Source: Ilumatobacteraceae bacterium (GTDB lineage: Bacteria > Actinomycetota > Acidimicrobiia > Acidimicrobiales > Ilumatobacteraceae). From it: a stretch of 33,140 nucleotides of DNA. Numbering within the stretch: position 1 is the stretch's first letter; every line of letters starts with the position of its first letter. The notes beneath the pieces were generated by a model. It did not search any database, was not told the DNA's origin, and was given only the letters and a program-made list of their open reading frames with translations. Below, piece by piece: positions 14,900 through 23,042 of the stretch. Location: the NCBI GenBank assembly GCA_009691255.1, contig SHUT01000018.1, forward strand, positions 1 to 33,140, read 5' to 3'. A program made the translations under genes and the position numbers.

Positions 14900-17317
14900 C
14901 TATTTTTTCCGACCCTTCAAGCTCCCCCGACCCTTCAAGCTCCCCCGAGGCTTGAAGCTCCCCCGAGGCTTTTTTGGCACAGCCAACAACGCAACCGCAT
15001 CTAGTGCCTCAAGGGTAAATAGCACCGACTCGTCTTTAAGCGAGCGGGAGTCCTCACCGCATTTGATGTAAGCGCCGAATTTACCCAGGTGCGCCACGAT
15101 GGCATCGCCCGTTGTGGGATGAACACCAATGACGCGCGGCAACGACAACATCATAATGGCGTCGTCAATGGTGACGGTCTCGGGCGTCATGCGTTTGAGA
15201 AAACCAGCAGTACGCGGTTTCTTGCTGCCAACTGGCAGTACTTCTTTGTTGCCGAGCTGAAAGTAACTACCAGTGCTCGTAGTTTTCACAATCACTGGTA
15301 CTCCATCGATGTCGCCGATGCTGAGCACTTGTGCGTCGAGCAACGCCACCATCGCCGGAATATCAAGTTCGTCAAGCATCGTTTGATCAGAGATGCTGCG
15401 CGTGGCCTGACCACATTGTAGATACGGACTGAACGTCCCTTTGCGCAAAATCCCGGGTTTAATCAGCATCGCTTCGCCCGTTGTGGGATGCAGTCCAAGA
15501 TCAATCGCAAAAAGTTGCTTCGGATCAATTGTCTTGATCGTGTTCTCAATGAGTGGATGAATGCCGGGCCATTCTCCGCCAGCACCGAAGTAGAACTCGG
15601 TCAGCAATGAGTCACGCATGTGTTCGCCAGAGGTAACTCGATCTAAATCTTTTTCCATGATCTGCGTGAAGGTGTAGTCAATCAGCGGCAAAAAATGATT
15701 CGCTAATAGCCGATGCACGGCGAAAGCCGTAATGGTGGGCACCAGTGCTCGATCGCCTTTTTTTGACCAGATGTATCGGTCGCGCAACTTCGCAATGATC
15801 GACGCGTACGTCGATGGCCGACCAATACCTAGTTCTTCAAGTTCTTTTACCAATGATGCCTCGGTAAATCGTGCTGGAGCAGCAGTCGAGTGCTCGAGCA
15901 TCACAAATGATTGCATCGGCACAGAGTCCCCCACCACCAAGGCGGGGAGTTCTCTATCTTTTTCTTCGTCTTCGTCGAATCCGTAAGCCAATCGAAATCC
16001 TGGGGACGTGATGCTGGTGCCCGATGCACTAAAGACACAGTCAATAGTTGGAGACGTCTTTGCAGTGGTCTGCAGCGTCACCGACACAGTGATGCCCACA
16101 GCATCTGCCATTTGTGTTGCAATAGTGCGCTGCCAAATGAGTTGATAGAGCGCTTGTTGGCGAGCCGTGAGCCCTGCAGGACGGCGCACCAACATTCCTG
16201 TTGGATGAATCGCCTCGTGTGCTACTTGCACATTCTTGCCGCCGCCGCTGATGTATCGAGCTTTGGGCGACAAGAGCGCATCGCCGAAAACTTCTTTGAC
16301 TGCGTGGCGCACCTTGGCTAGTGCCTCACCACCAAATGCTCCGTTGTCGGTGCGCGGATAAGTGATATGGCTGTTATCAAATAACTGATCGCTCACAACT
16401 TTTGTCTCTGCTGTACTCATGCCAAGGCGATTACCGGCTGCTTGATAGAGGCTGCTCATCGTGAATGGTCGCTGCGGGAATCGGCTGTAGGCCTTTTGCG
16501 CGAGTGAGGTCACGGTCAGTGCCGATGGACCACTCTGCAGTGCCGCAGCGATGTCGGCCGCAATCTCAAAAGAGAGAGCACTCACATCGTTGATCAAAAC
16601 ACCATGAGCGTCGAAGTCCTTGCCCAGGGCGATGCGCTGACCATCTACTGCAGTCAACTTGGCTACAAAAGTAGGTGATGTTGCTGACGTCGCATCGATG
16701 TCAAAATAGTCTGCGCTGACAAACTGATGGCGCTCTAGTTCGCGCTCAACCACAAGCCGCATTGCTGGACTCTGCACTCGCCCTGCCGAAAGTTTCTGGC
16801 GAACCTTACGCCACAGCACTGGCGACACTTCAAATCCATACAAGCGATCCAAGATGCGACGAGTCTTGGCAGCTTCCACGAGTGACGCATCGATCTGGCG
16901 TGGCTGAGCCAGCGCTTTTTCGACAGCGTCCTTAGTGACAGAGCGAAACTCCACTCGCTGCACCGGCACGATTGGCTTCAAAAACTCTACGAGATGAGCA
17001 GCAATGAGCTCACCCTCGCGATCGGCATCCGTCGCCAAAATTAGCGTCGATGCTTTTTTCAATTGCTGACGAAGATGCGTGATGGTCTCGCGACCCTTAG
17101 GTGTAAGTACATACTCAACGGCAAAACCATTGTCGACATCGATGGAGTTTTTCTTTTCGGGAATATCAGCGATGTGCCCGACTGATGCTTCGACCATGTA
17201 GGCAGAGCCGAGATACTTGGCAATCGTCTTAGCCTTAGCTGGTGACTCGACTATCAGTAGAGGTATCTGTCGAGATATAGTGGATGGGACCTTCTTGGGT
17301 GTGCTGGAATTTTTCAT
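14900..17317 (-). CDS. topA: DNA topoisomerase I (type IA)
   Basis: Relaxes negative supercoils through a 5'-phosphotyrosine intermediate. Residue numbers here count from an in-frame ATG at 17323 (807 residues); the preferred ATG at 17317 gives 805. The TOPRIM domain shows LLIVESPAKAKTIAKYLG (Glu26) and ATDADREGE (Asp99, Asp101, Glu103). The active-site Tyr322 lies in HITYPRTDN, where nearly all bacterial TopA proteins have ITYMRTDS. The C-terminus carries zinc-free TopA repeats (HPTTGEAMLIKPG, HPTTGDAIVAHLGKFG) and a basic tail of GS(L/F)K(P/G)R repeats. There are no four-Cys zinc fingers. A TATATA box sits 7 nt before ATG 17317. The gene interrupts the usual thrC-rho order. Confidence 0.94.
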   Translation of the reverse strand: MKNSSTPKKVPSTISRQIPLLIVESPAKAKTIAKYLGSAYMVEASVGHIADIPEKKNSIDVDNGFAVEYVLTPKGRETITHLRQQLKKASTLILATDADREGELIAAHLVEFLKPIVPVQRVEFRSVTKDAVEKALAQPRQIDASLVEAAKTRRILDRLYGFEVSPVLWRKVRQKLSAGRVQSPAMRLVVERELERHQFVSADYFDIDATSATSPTFVAKLTAVDGQRIALGKDFDAHGVLINDVSALSFEIAADIAAALQSGPSALTVTSLAQKAYSRFPQRPFTMSSLYQAAGNRLGMSTAETKVVSDQLFDNSHITYPRTDNGAFGGEALAKVRHAVKEVFGDALLSPKARYISGGGKNVQVAHEAIHPTGMLVRRPAGLTARQQALYQLIWQRTIATQMADAVGITVSVTLQTTAKTSPTIDCVFSASGTSITSPGFRLAYGFDEDEEKDRELPALVVGDSVPMQSFVMLEHSTAAPARFTEASLVKELEELGIGRPSTYASIIAKLRDRYIWSKKGDRALVPTITAFAVHRLLANHFLPLIDYTFTQIMEKDLDRVTSGEHMRDSLLTEFYFGAGGEWPGIHPLIENTIKTIDPKQLFAIDLGLHPTTGEAMLIKPGILRKGTFSPYLQCGQATRSISDQTMLDELDIPAMVALLDAQVLSIGDIDGVPVIVKTTSTGSYFQLGNKEVLPVGSKKPRTAGFLKRMTPETVTIDDAIMMLSLPRVIGVHPTTGDAIVAHLGKFGAYIKCGEDSRSLKDESVLFTLEALDAVALLAVPKKPRGSFKPRGSLKGRGSLKGRKK
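14913..14966 (-). repeat. 18-bp tandem repeat encoding the basic TopA tail
   Basis: Three 18-bp units lie at 14913-14930, 14931-14948 and 14949-14966, the first two identical and the third differing at three positions. They encode six-residue GS(F/L)K(P/G)R units at the extreme C-terminus of TopA. CTTCAAGC and GCTTGAAG in adjacent units can also form a hairpin. Confidence 0.9.
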
Positions 17318-17324
17318 AATCATC

Positions 17325-17330
17325 TATATA
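17325..17330 (-). promoter_or_regulatory. Possible -10 box of topA
   Basis: TATATA lies 7 nt before the ATG at 17317 on the minus strand. It departs from TANNNT at the last base, so it is weaker than the other candidates, but the spacing matches the leaderless pattern. Confidence 0.35.
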
Positions 17331-17404
17331 CAGGCGCCCTTTGTCACAGTTAGGCCGACGACGCTCTGTATCTCAGTCTGCATAAGGCTTAAAAAAATGT
17401 TACC

Positions 17405-17454
17405 TCGCCCGCGCTGACGCGCACGTGCGTGGTGCGCGCGCGTACACCCACGCG
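17405..17454. other. Alternating GC/purine-pyrimidine block in the topA / orphan-gene divergent spacer
   Basis: The 202-nt gap between divergent starts (17318-17519) contains a dense run of GCGC and GTGC steps. It includes the perfect 10-bp palindrome CGCACGTGCG (17420-17429) and GCGTGG/CCACGC arms (17427-17432, 17448-17453) around a GCGCGCGC core. Such sequence favours cruciform or Z-DNA under negative supercoiling. Its location next to the gene that controls supercoiling is suggestive but unproven. Confidence 0.5.
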
Positions 17455-17519
17455 ACAACAAAACCAACTCCGTGTGAGACACCCCTTATGTATGGTGATA
17501 GTGCAAGGAGGAATCACAC

Positions 17520-18131
17520 ATGACCCAACAAGACAAACACTCACCAGCCATAGAGGGATTCTACAAACTAGGAGAACATTCCTATCCCGAGTACCTTGTG
17601 GCCGACATTCTGGTAGTGGTTGACTGGTTGGTCTTAGAAGGCGGAGTCGTCTTGCCCATCGTGGAGCCACCACCAAAAATTCTTCCCGTTCGAGGTCCCG
17701 ACTACAACCCATACGTGTTAGAAGACGGCTGGGAGAACGAACTCATTGTCTTCCCAGAACCAATCGGAGTGAAATTAGGAGACCTTGAAATATTTGTTGG
17801 TCAGCCTACAAAACATGACGAATACGACGAATACGTCGCAGAAGTTGCCGTTCTGGCCAATTCCGGAATGCCTTTCGACACCGACACCGTCACAAAACTA
17901 ATCAAGGATTTGTCAGATCCGCTTCCTGATTGCATCGACATCGAAGTCATTCCTTCTCCAACAGAGCACGACATCGAGGAGTCAGTCCGCACCGACGTCT
18001 GGGTGGTACGACGCATTCTAGAAGACGATGAAGAAGACGAGGATGGAAACGAGCTAGAAAAACAAGATCTCGGCCAGATCATGCAGCAGTTCTTGGCCGC
18101 CGCGCGACACATATACGCAATCGTTCAGTAA
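17520..18131 (+). CDS. Unrecognised highly acidic 203-residue protein
   Basis: I do not recognise a family. The composition is extreme, about 44 Asp+Glu against 13 Lys+Arg, with a run EDDEEDEDGNE (about 169-179) near the C-terminus and a DEYDEY motif around residue 100. There is no signal peptide or clear transmembrane helix, although 26-47 is hydrophobic (LVADILVVVDWLVLEGGVVL). The ATG at 17520 is preceded by GGAGG with 8 nt spacing, so translation is well supported. It is divergent from topA and convergent with the SDR gene (10 nt between stops), standing alone as its own transcription unit. Acidic orphans can act as DNA mimics or chaperones, but nothing here proves that. Confidence 0.8.
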   Translation: MTQQDKHSPAIEGFYKLGEHSYPEYLVADILVVVDWLVLEGGVVLPIVEPPPKILPVRGPDYNPYVLEDGWENELIVFPEPIGVKLGDLEIFVGQPTKHDEYDEYVAEVAVLANSGMPFDTDTVTKLIKDLSDPLPDCIDIEVIPSPTEHDIEESVRTDVWVVRRILEDDEEDEDGNELEKQDLGQIMQQFLAAARHIYAIVQ

Positions 18132-18141
18132 GGCTTCCGCC

Positions 18142-19041
18142 TCAATTAACTAGCGGCGAAGACAGATCCACACCGAAGAGTCGTTTGAACTCCACGACAT
18201 AATCAGTGTCTGAGGCAATTGCTCCAAGTGCCACCCAATCGGCGTCACTAACATCTGGTCTCTTGCTCAACATTTCTGCCGCTCCCCACGAAACCGGATA
18301 TCGCAATTGCGGAGTCGTCGTCTGTACTGCACGCAAGATGACTTCTGCAACTTCAGTTGGATCCGTTGACTGCGCCATTCCTGCTGCATAGAACTGGAAA
18401 AGTCGGCGATAATGCGCGTCGTATACGCCGGTCGAATTAGGGGCATCAATATTTTTGGCAAAGATTGCAGACTTTGTTATGCCTGGCTCGATGATGGCCA
18501 CCCGAATTCTGAACGGCGCAATCTCTTGGGCGAGTGCTTCGCTCATCGCTTCTAGGGCCCACTTTGATGCAACATATGGCGCCTGCCCGAGTGCAGCGAA
18601 ACGACCAACGACTGACGAGACATTAATGATGCATCCGGAGTTTCGTTGGCGCATTCCGGGTAGTACTTCTTGAATGCATCGCACTGCACCACACAAATTT
18701 ATGTTCATGACTTCTTGATACAAGCTCGGTGGACACTCCTCTACAACTGCATTGCCGCCAACTCCTGCGTTGTTAACCATCACATCTACACGACCAGCAT
18801 GTTGAAGGATTTGAGCAAAGCCATCTTTCACGCTCGCATCATCGGCAATATCAAGTTCGATCCACTCGATCGTGACGCCTGACTCGGCGGCCATCTTGAT
18901 CGCTTTTGTCGCGCGCTCAACACTTCGAACTGTTCCATAAACTCTGTAACCATGCGAAGCTAAATGAATTGCAGTTGCCCGCCCAATGCCCGAATTTGCG
19001 CCTGTAACTACTGCAATAGGTGATGTACTTGAACTTGACAT
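18142..19041 (-). CDS. Short-chain dehydrogenase/reductase (classical SDR)
   Basis: NAD(P)-dependent oxidoreductase of 299 residues, with a Rossmann fold from the N-terminus. Visible motifs are TGANSGIG (13-20), NNAG (90-93), and the catalytic Ser142/Ser143, Tyr156 and Lys160 (NVSS ... YVASK). The C-terminal 60 residues extend the classical 250-residue core and probably form a substrate lid. ATG 19039-19041 has a TAAGAT box 6 nt upstream. It lies 41 nt downstream of thrC and is not part of the amino-acid pathway. The substrate cannot be inferred. Confidence 0.93.
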   Translation of the reverse strand: MSSSSTSPIAVVTGANSGIGRATAIHLASHGYRVYGTVRSVERATKAIKMAAESGVTIEWIELDIADDASVKDGFAQILQHAGRVDVMVNNAGVGGNAVVEECPPSLYQEVMNINLCGAVRCIQEVLPGMRQRNSGCIINVSSVVGRFAALGQAPYVASKWALEAMSEALAQEIAPFRIRVAIIEPGITKSAIFAKNIDAPNSTGVYDAHYRRLFQFYAAGMAQSTDPTEVAEVILRAVQTTTPQLRYPVSWGAAEMLSKRPDVSDADWVALGAIASDTDYVVEFKRLFGVDLSSPLVN

Positions 19042-19047
19042 ACCGCG

Positions 19048-19053
19048 ATCTTA
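19048..19053 (-). promoter_or_regulatory. Leaderless -10 box of the SDR gene
   Basis: TAAGAT lies 6 nt before the ATG at 19041 on the minus strand, within the 41-nt gap after thrC. It gives the SDR gene its own predicted promoter. Confidence 0.45.
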
Positions 19054-19082
19054 CGATCTATGCGGCCAGACAGCAGCAGCGC

Positions 19083-20450
19083 TCAGTGCGCCACTGAATT
19101 AACAAACTTCTGAACGGTCCCAAGATCTAGTGGCAATAACTGTGTGTGCTCAGGGCGCTCAAATAGATCGACAAGATGCTCTGGTAAGCCTGGTCGAATG
19201 CCTGTTGCTTGCTCAACTGCGTCGGGAAACTTGGCGGGATGAGCCGTTGCCAGCGTCACCATTGGAATATCGGGCTTCATATGCTGACGCGCCACGTGCA
19301 CACCCACCGCCGTATGTGGATCAATCAAAGTTCCGCTTGTCGCGTATATATCGCGAATTGTGTCGAGCGTTTGTGCGTCGTCGCATCGACCGGCTCGAAA
19401 ATTGGGAGCGATCCACTGTGCGTATTGATTAGGTTCGACTGCAAAAGTACCTGACTCCCGAAAGCGTTGAAGTTGTTGTGCTGTGGCTGAACCATCGCGG
19501 TCGTTCATCTCAAACAAAAGTCGCTCAAAATTGCTCGAGACTTGAATATCCATGCTGGGGCTGAGACTGGGTGTCACACCAGAAACAGTCATCGTTTGGT
19601 TTTCGAAAAAACGAGTCAGGATGTCGTTGGAGTTTGATGCCACGACAAGATGCCGCAATGGTGTTCCCATTTGCTTGGCAATCCAGCCACTCAATACGTT
19701 GCCAAAATTACCTGTTGGCACTGTTACGTCAATTGGTGTCGTGAAGTGGTCAGATGCCGACACGTAATATACGATTTGCGCCATCACTCTGGACCAGTTG
19801 ATGGAGTTGACTGCTGCAAGCCGATGGGTATTTCGAAATGCCGTGTCGTTGAACATAGCCTTTACTAGATCTTGACAGTCATCGAATGTTCCGTCAATTG
19901 CAATGGCATGAACATTGGGGGATTGCACCGTTGTCATTTGCCGGCGTTGTACATCACTCACGCGACCATTTGGGTACAGAATTACCATGTCGACGTTTTT
20001 GCATTTACTAACGCCATCAATTGCGGCACTGCCCGTGTCGCCACTTGTTGCTGCCACTATGGTGATGCGTTCACTACGCGATGAAAGAATATTGTCAAAG
20101 AAAAGTCCGAGCAATTGCAGGGCAACATCTTTAAAAGCAAGAGTCGGCCCGTGAAACAACTCAAGCAGATAGTGATTGGGTTCGATCTCAACAAGTGGCA
20201 CAACTTGAGGCTGGCCAAATGTGGAGTATGCCTGCTGACACAGCGACAATAGTGTGTCGGCACTGAAGTCAGGCTCGACAAATGGTTGCATCACAGAAGC
20301 AGCAAGTTCGGCATAAGCACGCGGGCGGTCTTTGTTAAGAGTTGGCCATGACTGCGGAACATACAGACCGCCATCTTCAGCAAGACCCTCGAGCACTACA
20401 TCGGCAAAACCTAAGACTGGGGCTGCACCACGCGTTGAAACGTATTGCAT
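19083..20450 (-). CDS. thrC: Threonine synthase (long form)
   Basis: PLP enzyme converting O-phosphohomoserine to threonine. It is 455 residues and opens with MQYVSTRG, the N-terminal YxSTRG signature of the long E. coli/yeast-type enzyme. The PLP lysine is Lys107 in GPTLAFKDVALQ, with TSGDTGSAA (about 135-143) and PTGNFGN as phosphate-binding loops. M. tuberculosis ThrC in the same gene order is the short form of about 360 residues. It starts 3 nt after hom. No thrB (homoserine kinase) follows, so the phosphorylated substrate must be made by a gene elsewhere. Confidence 0.96.
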   Translation of the reverse strand: MQYVSTRGAAPVLGFADVVLEGLAEDGGLYVPQSWPTLNKDRPRAYAELAASVMQPFVEPDFSADTLLSLCQQAYSTFGQPQVVPLVEIEPNHYLLELFHGPTLAFKDVALQLLGLFFDNILSSRSERITIVAATSGDTGSAAIDGVSKCKNVDMVILYPNGRVSDVQRRQMTTVQSPNVHAIAIDGTFDDCQDLVKAMFNDTAFRNTHRLAAVNSINWSRVMAQIVYYVSASDHFTTPIDVTVPTGNFGNVLSGWIAKQMGTPLRHLVVASNSNDILTRFFENQTMTVSGVTPSLSPSMDIQVSSNFERLLFEMNDRDGSATAQQLQRFRESGTFAVEPNQYAQWIAPNFRAGRCDDAQTLDTIRDIYATSGTLIDPHTAVGVHVARQHMKPDIPMVTLATAHPAKFPDAVEQATGIRPGLPEHLVDLFERPEHTQLLPLDLGTVQKFVNSVAH

Positions 20451-20453
20451 TGC

Positions 20454-21761
20454 TTATTCGCCGATGACGCGAATTAAACCGAGTGACTTCTTGACAACAT
20501 CGAGTTCGCGAAACTCTTGAAGACATTTTTGAACGTCTGATTCGCGAGCCGCATGCGTAACGAACACAAGACGCGCATCGTCACCAATACCTTCTTGCTC
20601 GGCTTGGCGAATGCTGACTCCGTGACGGGCAAAGACTCCAGTGATGGCGTGTAAAACACCAGGTTTGTCAGCAACGTCGAATCCCAAAAGATACTGCGAC
20701 GAGATATCTGCGATCGCCTTAATGGGCACTTGCGCGAACGTGCCGATATCAGCGTGTGTTCCCTTGCGCAAGTTGACTGCGGCGTCAATTACATCGCCGA
20801 GGACCGCGCTCGCGGTGGGCATTCCGCCCGCACCACGTCCGTAGAACATCAATGACCCGACTGCCTCACCTTCGATGAAAATTGCGTTGTAGCTATCTCT
20901 GACACTTGCCAGTGGGTGCGTGACAGGAACCATGGCAGGATGAACTCGCACTGCGATGTCAGGAGAGTCTGACGCTTGCTCAGCAATTGCCAATAACTTG
21001 ATGACGTATCCCAAGCGGTGCGCAATTGAAATATCTGCAGATGTAATATTGCTGATACCTTCGCAATAGACGTCACTCACAACGACATGTGCGCCAAATG
21101 CAATTGATGCAATGATTGCCGCTTTTGCTGCAGCGTCATGACCCTCGACATCAGCCGTCGGATCGCTCTCTGCGAATCCAAGTTGCTGTGCCTCGGCAAG
21201 TGCCTCTGGGTATTGAGCAGCATCCTCTGTCATCTTTGTCAAGATGTAGTTAGTCGTGCCATTAACGATTCCCATGACACGTCGGATTGGCTCACCCCGC
21301 AGACTTTCACGGAGTGCTCGCACAAACGGAATACCTCCGGCTACTGCCGCTTCGAAAAGGAGATCCACGCCACACGAGTCAGAGACCGCAAATAAATCTG
21401 TTCCGGATTGAGACAGCAATGCTTTATTTGCCGTCACAACAGGTTTGCCGTTTGCGAGCGCAAGCGTGATCAGTTCACCAGCAGGGTCTATGCCTCCCAT
21501 TACCTCGACGATGAGATCAATGCCAGGGTCGGCAACGAGTGCACGCGCATCTGTTGACATTACGCCTTTGGCAAGTTGTTTTTCTCGAGCGCTACTTAGG
21601 TCGCGCACTGCAACACGTGCGACCTCAAGGCGAATACCGGTTCGTGCCTCGATGGTGTCGGCTTGTTGCACAACCAGTTGCACAAAAGCAGCGCCTACAT
21701 TGCCAAAGCCCAATACTCCGAGGCGCACAATGTCAGATTCAGATGAGGGGTTCGAGGCCAT
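20454..21761 (-). CDS. hom: Homoserine dehydrogenase with C-terminal ACT domain
   Basis: Reduces aspartate-semialdehyde to homoserine with NAD(P)H, feeding threonine and methionine synthesis. It is 435 residues. GVLGFGNVG (15-23) is the nucleotide-binding loop, Lys113 in VTANKALLS the catalytic lysine, and GIVNGTTNYIL and SDPTADVEGHDAAAK are substrate-site signatures. The last 80 residues (KPGVLHAITGVFARHGVSI) form an ACT domain, which usually gives threonine feedback inhibition. ATG 21759-21761 is 9 nt after lysA. A TAGGCT box overlaps the lysA stop 6 nt upstream. Confidence 0.98.
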   Translation of the reverse strand: MASNPSSESDIVRLGVLGFGNVGAAFVQLVVQQADTIEARTGIRLEVARVAVRDLSSAREKQLAKGVMSTDARALVADPGIDLIVEVMGGIDPAGELITLALANGKPVVTANKALLSQSGTDLFAVSDSCGVDLLFEAAVAGGIPFVRALRESLRGEPIRRVMGIVNGTTNYILTKMTEDAAQYPEALAEAQQLGFAESDPTADVEGHDAAAKAAIIASIAFGAHVVVSDVYCEGISNITSADISIAHRLGYVIKLLAIAEQASDSPDIAVRVHPAMVPVTHPLASVRDSYNAIFIEGEAVGSLMFYGRGAGGMPTASAVLGDVIDAAVNLRKGTHADIGTFAQVPIKAIADISSQYLLGFDVADKPGVLHAITGVFARHGVSIRQAEQEGIGDDARLVFVTHAARESDVQKCLQEFRELDVVKKSLGLIRVIGE

Positions 21762-21767
21762 TCCAAC

Positions 21768-21773
21768 AGCCTA
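21768..21773 (-). promoter_or_regulatory. Leaderless -10 box of hom, overlapping the lysA stop codon
   Basis: TAGGCT lies 6 nt before the hom ATG at 21761 (minus strand). Its TAG is the lysA stop. It may allow hom-thrC expression independent of lysA. Confidence 0.4.
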
Positions 21774-23042
21774 TTGGTCTAGACGAACTAGATCGTCATA
21801 GGTTTCGCGGCGCACCACAACGCGCGATATGCCGTTTGCAACAAACACCACCGCAGGGCGGGGCACTTTGTTATATGTGCTGCCCATTGAATAGCCGTAT
21901 GCCCCAGTGACTGGAGTTGCCAGAAGGTCGCCGACAAACATGTCGCTTGGTACGGATGCATCGTTCACCAACACATCACCACTCTCGCAATGTTTTCCGA
22001 CTACACGCGCATGATCGATTCGATCTGCCAATACACGTTGCGGATCGAATACTTCATAACCGCTTCCGTACAACACGGGTCTTGGGTTGTCGCTCATGCC
22101 GCCATCAACCGCTATGTATGTGCGTACGCCTGCGATCGGCTTGACTGTCCCGACGGTGTACACAGTGATTGCGCTCGATGCAACAATGCAACGCCCTGGC
22201 TCAACCATTACGACAGTATTTGGTGGCAGTGATTTTGTTGCAGCGCGCAAGACTGCTGCCCATTGCGTGATGGTGGGCGCGGTCTCGTCTTCGGTATAGG
22301 CAACTCCAAGTCCCCCACCAAGGGTAAGTTCTGGCAGGTCAAGAGTAGAAAACAACTCAATCATCACTTGACTTGCCTTAGCAAAGTTCTCTGCGGCAAA
22401 AACATTTGAGCCAATGTGACAATGGATGCCAACTAAATCGATTGCGGCAGACGTGCGAGCGCGTTCGATTGCTCGGTGCGCGTCACCGTTGCTGAGATTA
22501 AAACCAAACTTGCTGTCGTCTTGCCCAGTCTGTACAAATTCATGTGTGTGCACATGTACGCCCGGCGTAATGCGTAATTGCACGCGGGGTGCTACTAGCC
22601 CACTACGGTGCAAATCTTCGATTCGATCTATCTCGTCAAAGCTGTCGACCACAATATGGCGAACGCCCTCACTCATTGCATAGTGCAATTCATACATGCT
22701 CTTGTTATTGCCGTGCATGACACAACGGTTTGCTGGTACTCCGGCGTGCAAAACTGTAAATAGCTCACCACCGGTCGACACATCTAACAAAAGTCCTTCA
22801 TCATGAGCTAGACGCGCCATTGCAGTACATAAAAATGCCTTAGTGGCGTAGATCACGCGGTCTGCACCAAAAGCAGTGATGGCCTCGTTAGCTCGAGCGC
22901 GGATATGGGCCTCGTCATACACAAATAAAGGTGTGTTGTGTTCGGCTGCTAAAGAATCGATGCGCACGCCACCAATGCTGAGCGCGCCGTCAAACTCGGC
23001 GCGCGAGTTGTCAGGTAACAAACGCATCGGAACCGCGCTCAC
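21771..23042 (-). CDS. lysA: Diaminopimelate decarboxylase
   Basis: PLP enzyme making L-lysine from meso-diaminopimelate, the last step of lysine synthesis. It is 423 residues from the GTG at 23040-23042. Visible motifs are the PLP lysine Lys68 in VIYATKAFLC, HCHIGSN, the glycine loop LGGGLGVAY, EPGRCIV for phosphate binding, and the C-terminal CESGD. The GTG overlaps the argS stop as GTGA and has GGAG 5 nt upstream. The longer frame to 23084 lies inside argS and is rejected. It is translationally coupled to argS. Confidence 0.97.
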   Translation of the reverse strand: MSAVPMRLLPDNSRAEFDGALSIGGVRIDSLAAEHNTPLFVYDEAHIRARANEAITAFGADRVIYATKAFLCTAMARLAHDEGLLLDVSTGGELFTVLHAGVPANRCVMHGNNKSMYELHYAMSEGVRHIVVDSFDEIDRIEDLHRSGLVAPRVQLRITPGVHVHTHEFVQTGQDDSKFGFNLSNGDAHRAIERARTSAAIDLVGIHCHIGSNVFAAENFAKASQVMIELFSTLDLPELTLGGGLGVAYTEDETAPTITQWAAVLRAATKSLPPNTVVMVEPGRCIVASSAITVYTVGTVKPIAGVRTYIAVDGGMSDNPRPVLYGSGYEVFDPQRVLADRIDHARVVGKHCESGDVLVNDASVPSDMFVGDLLATPVTGAYGYSMGSTYNKVPRPAVVFVANGISRVVVRRETYDDLVRLDQ

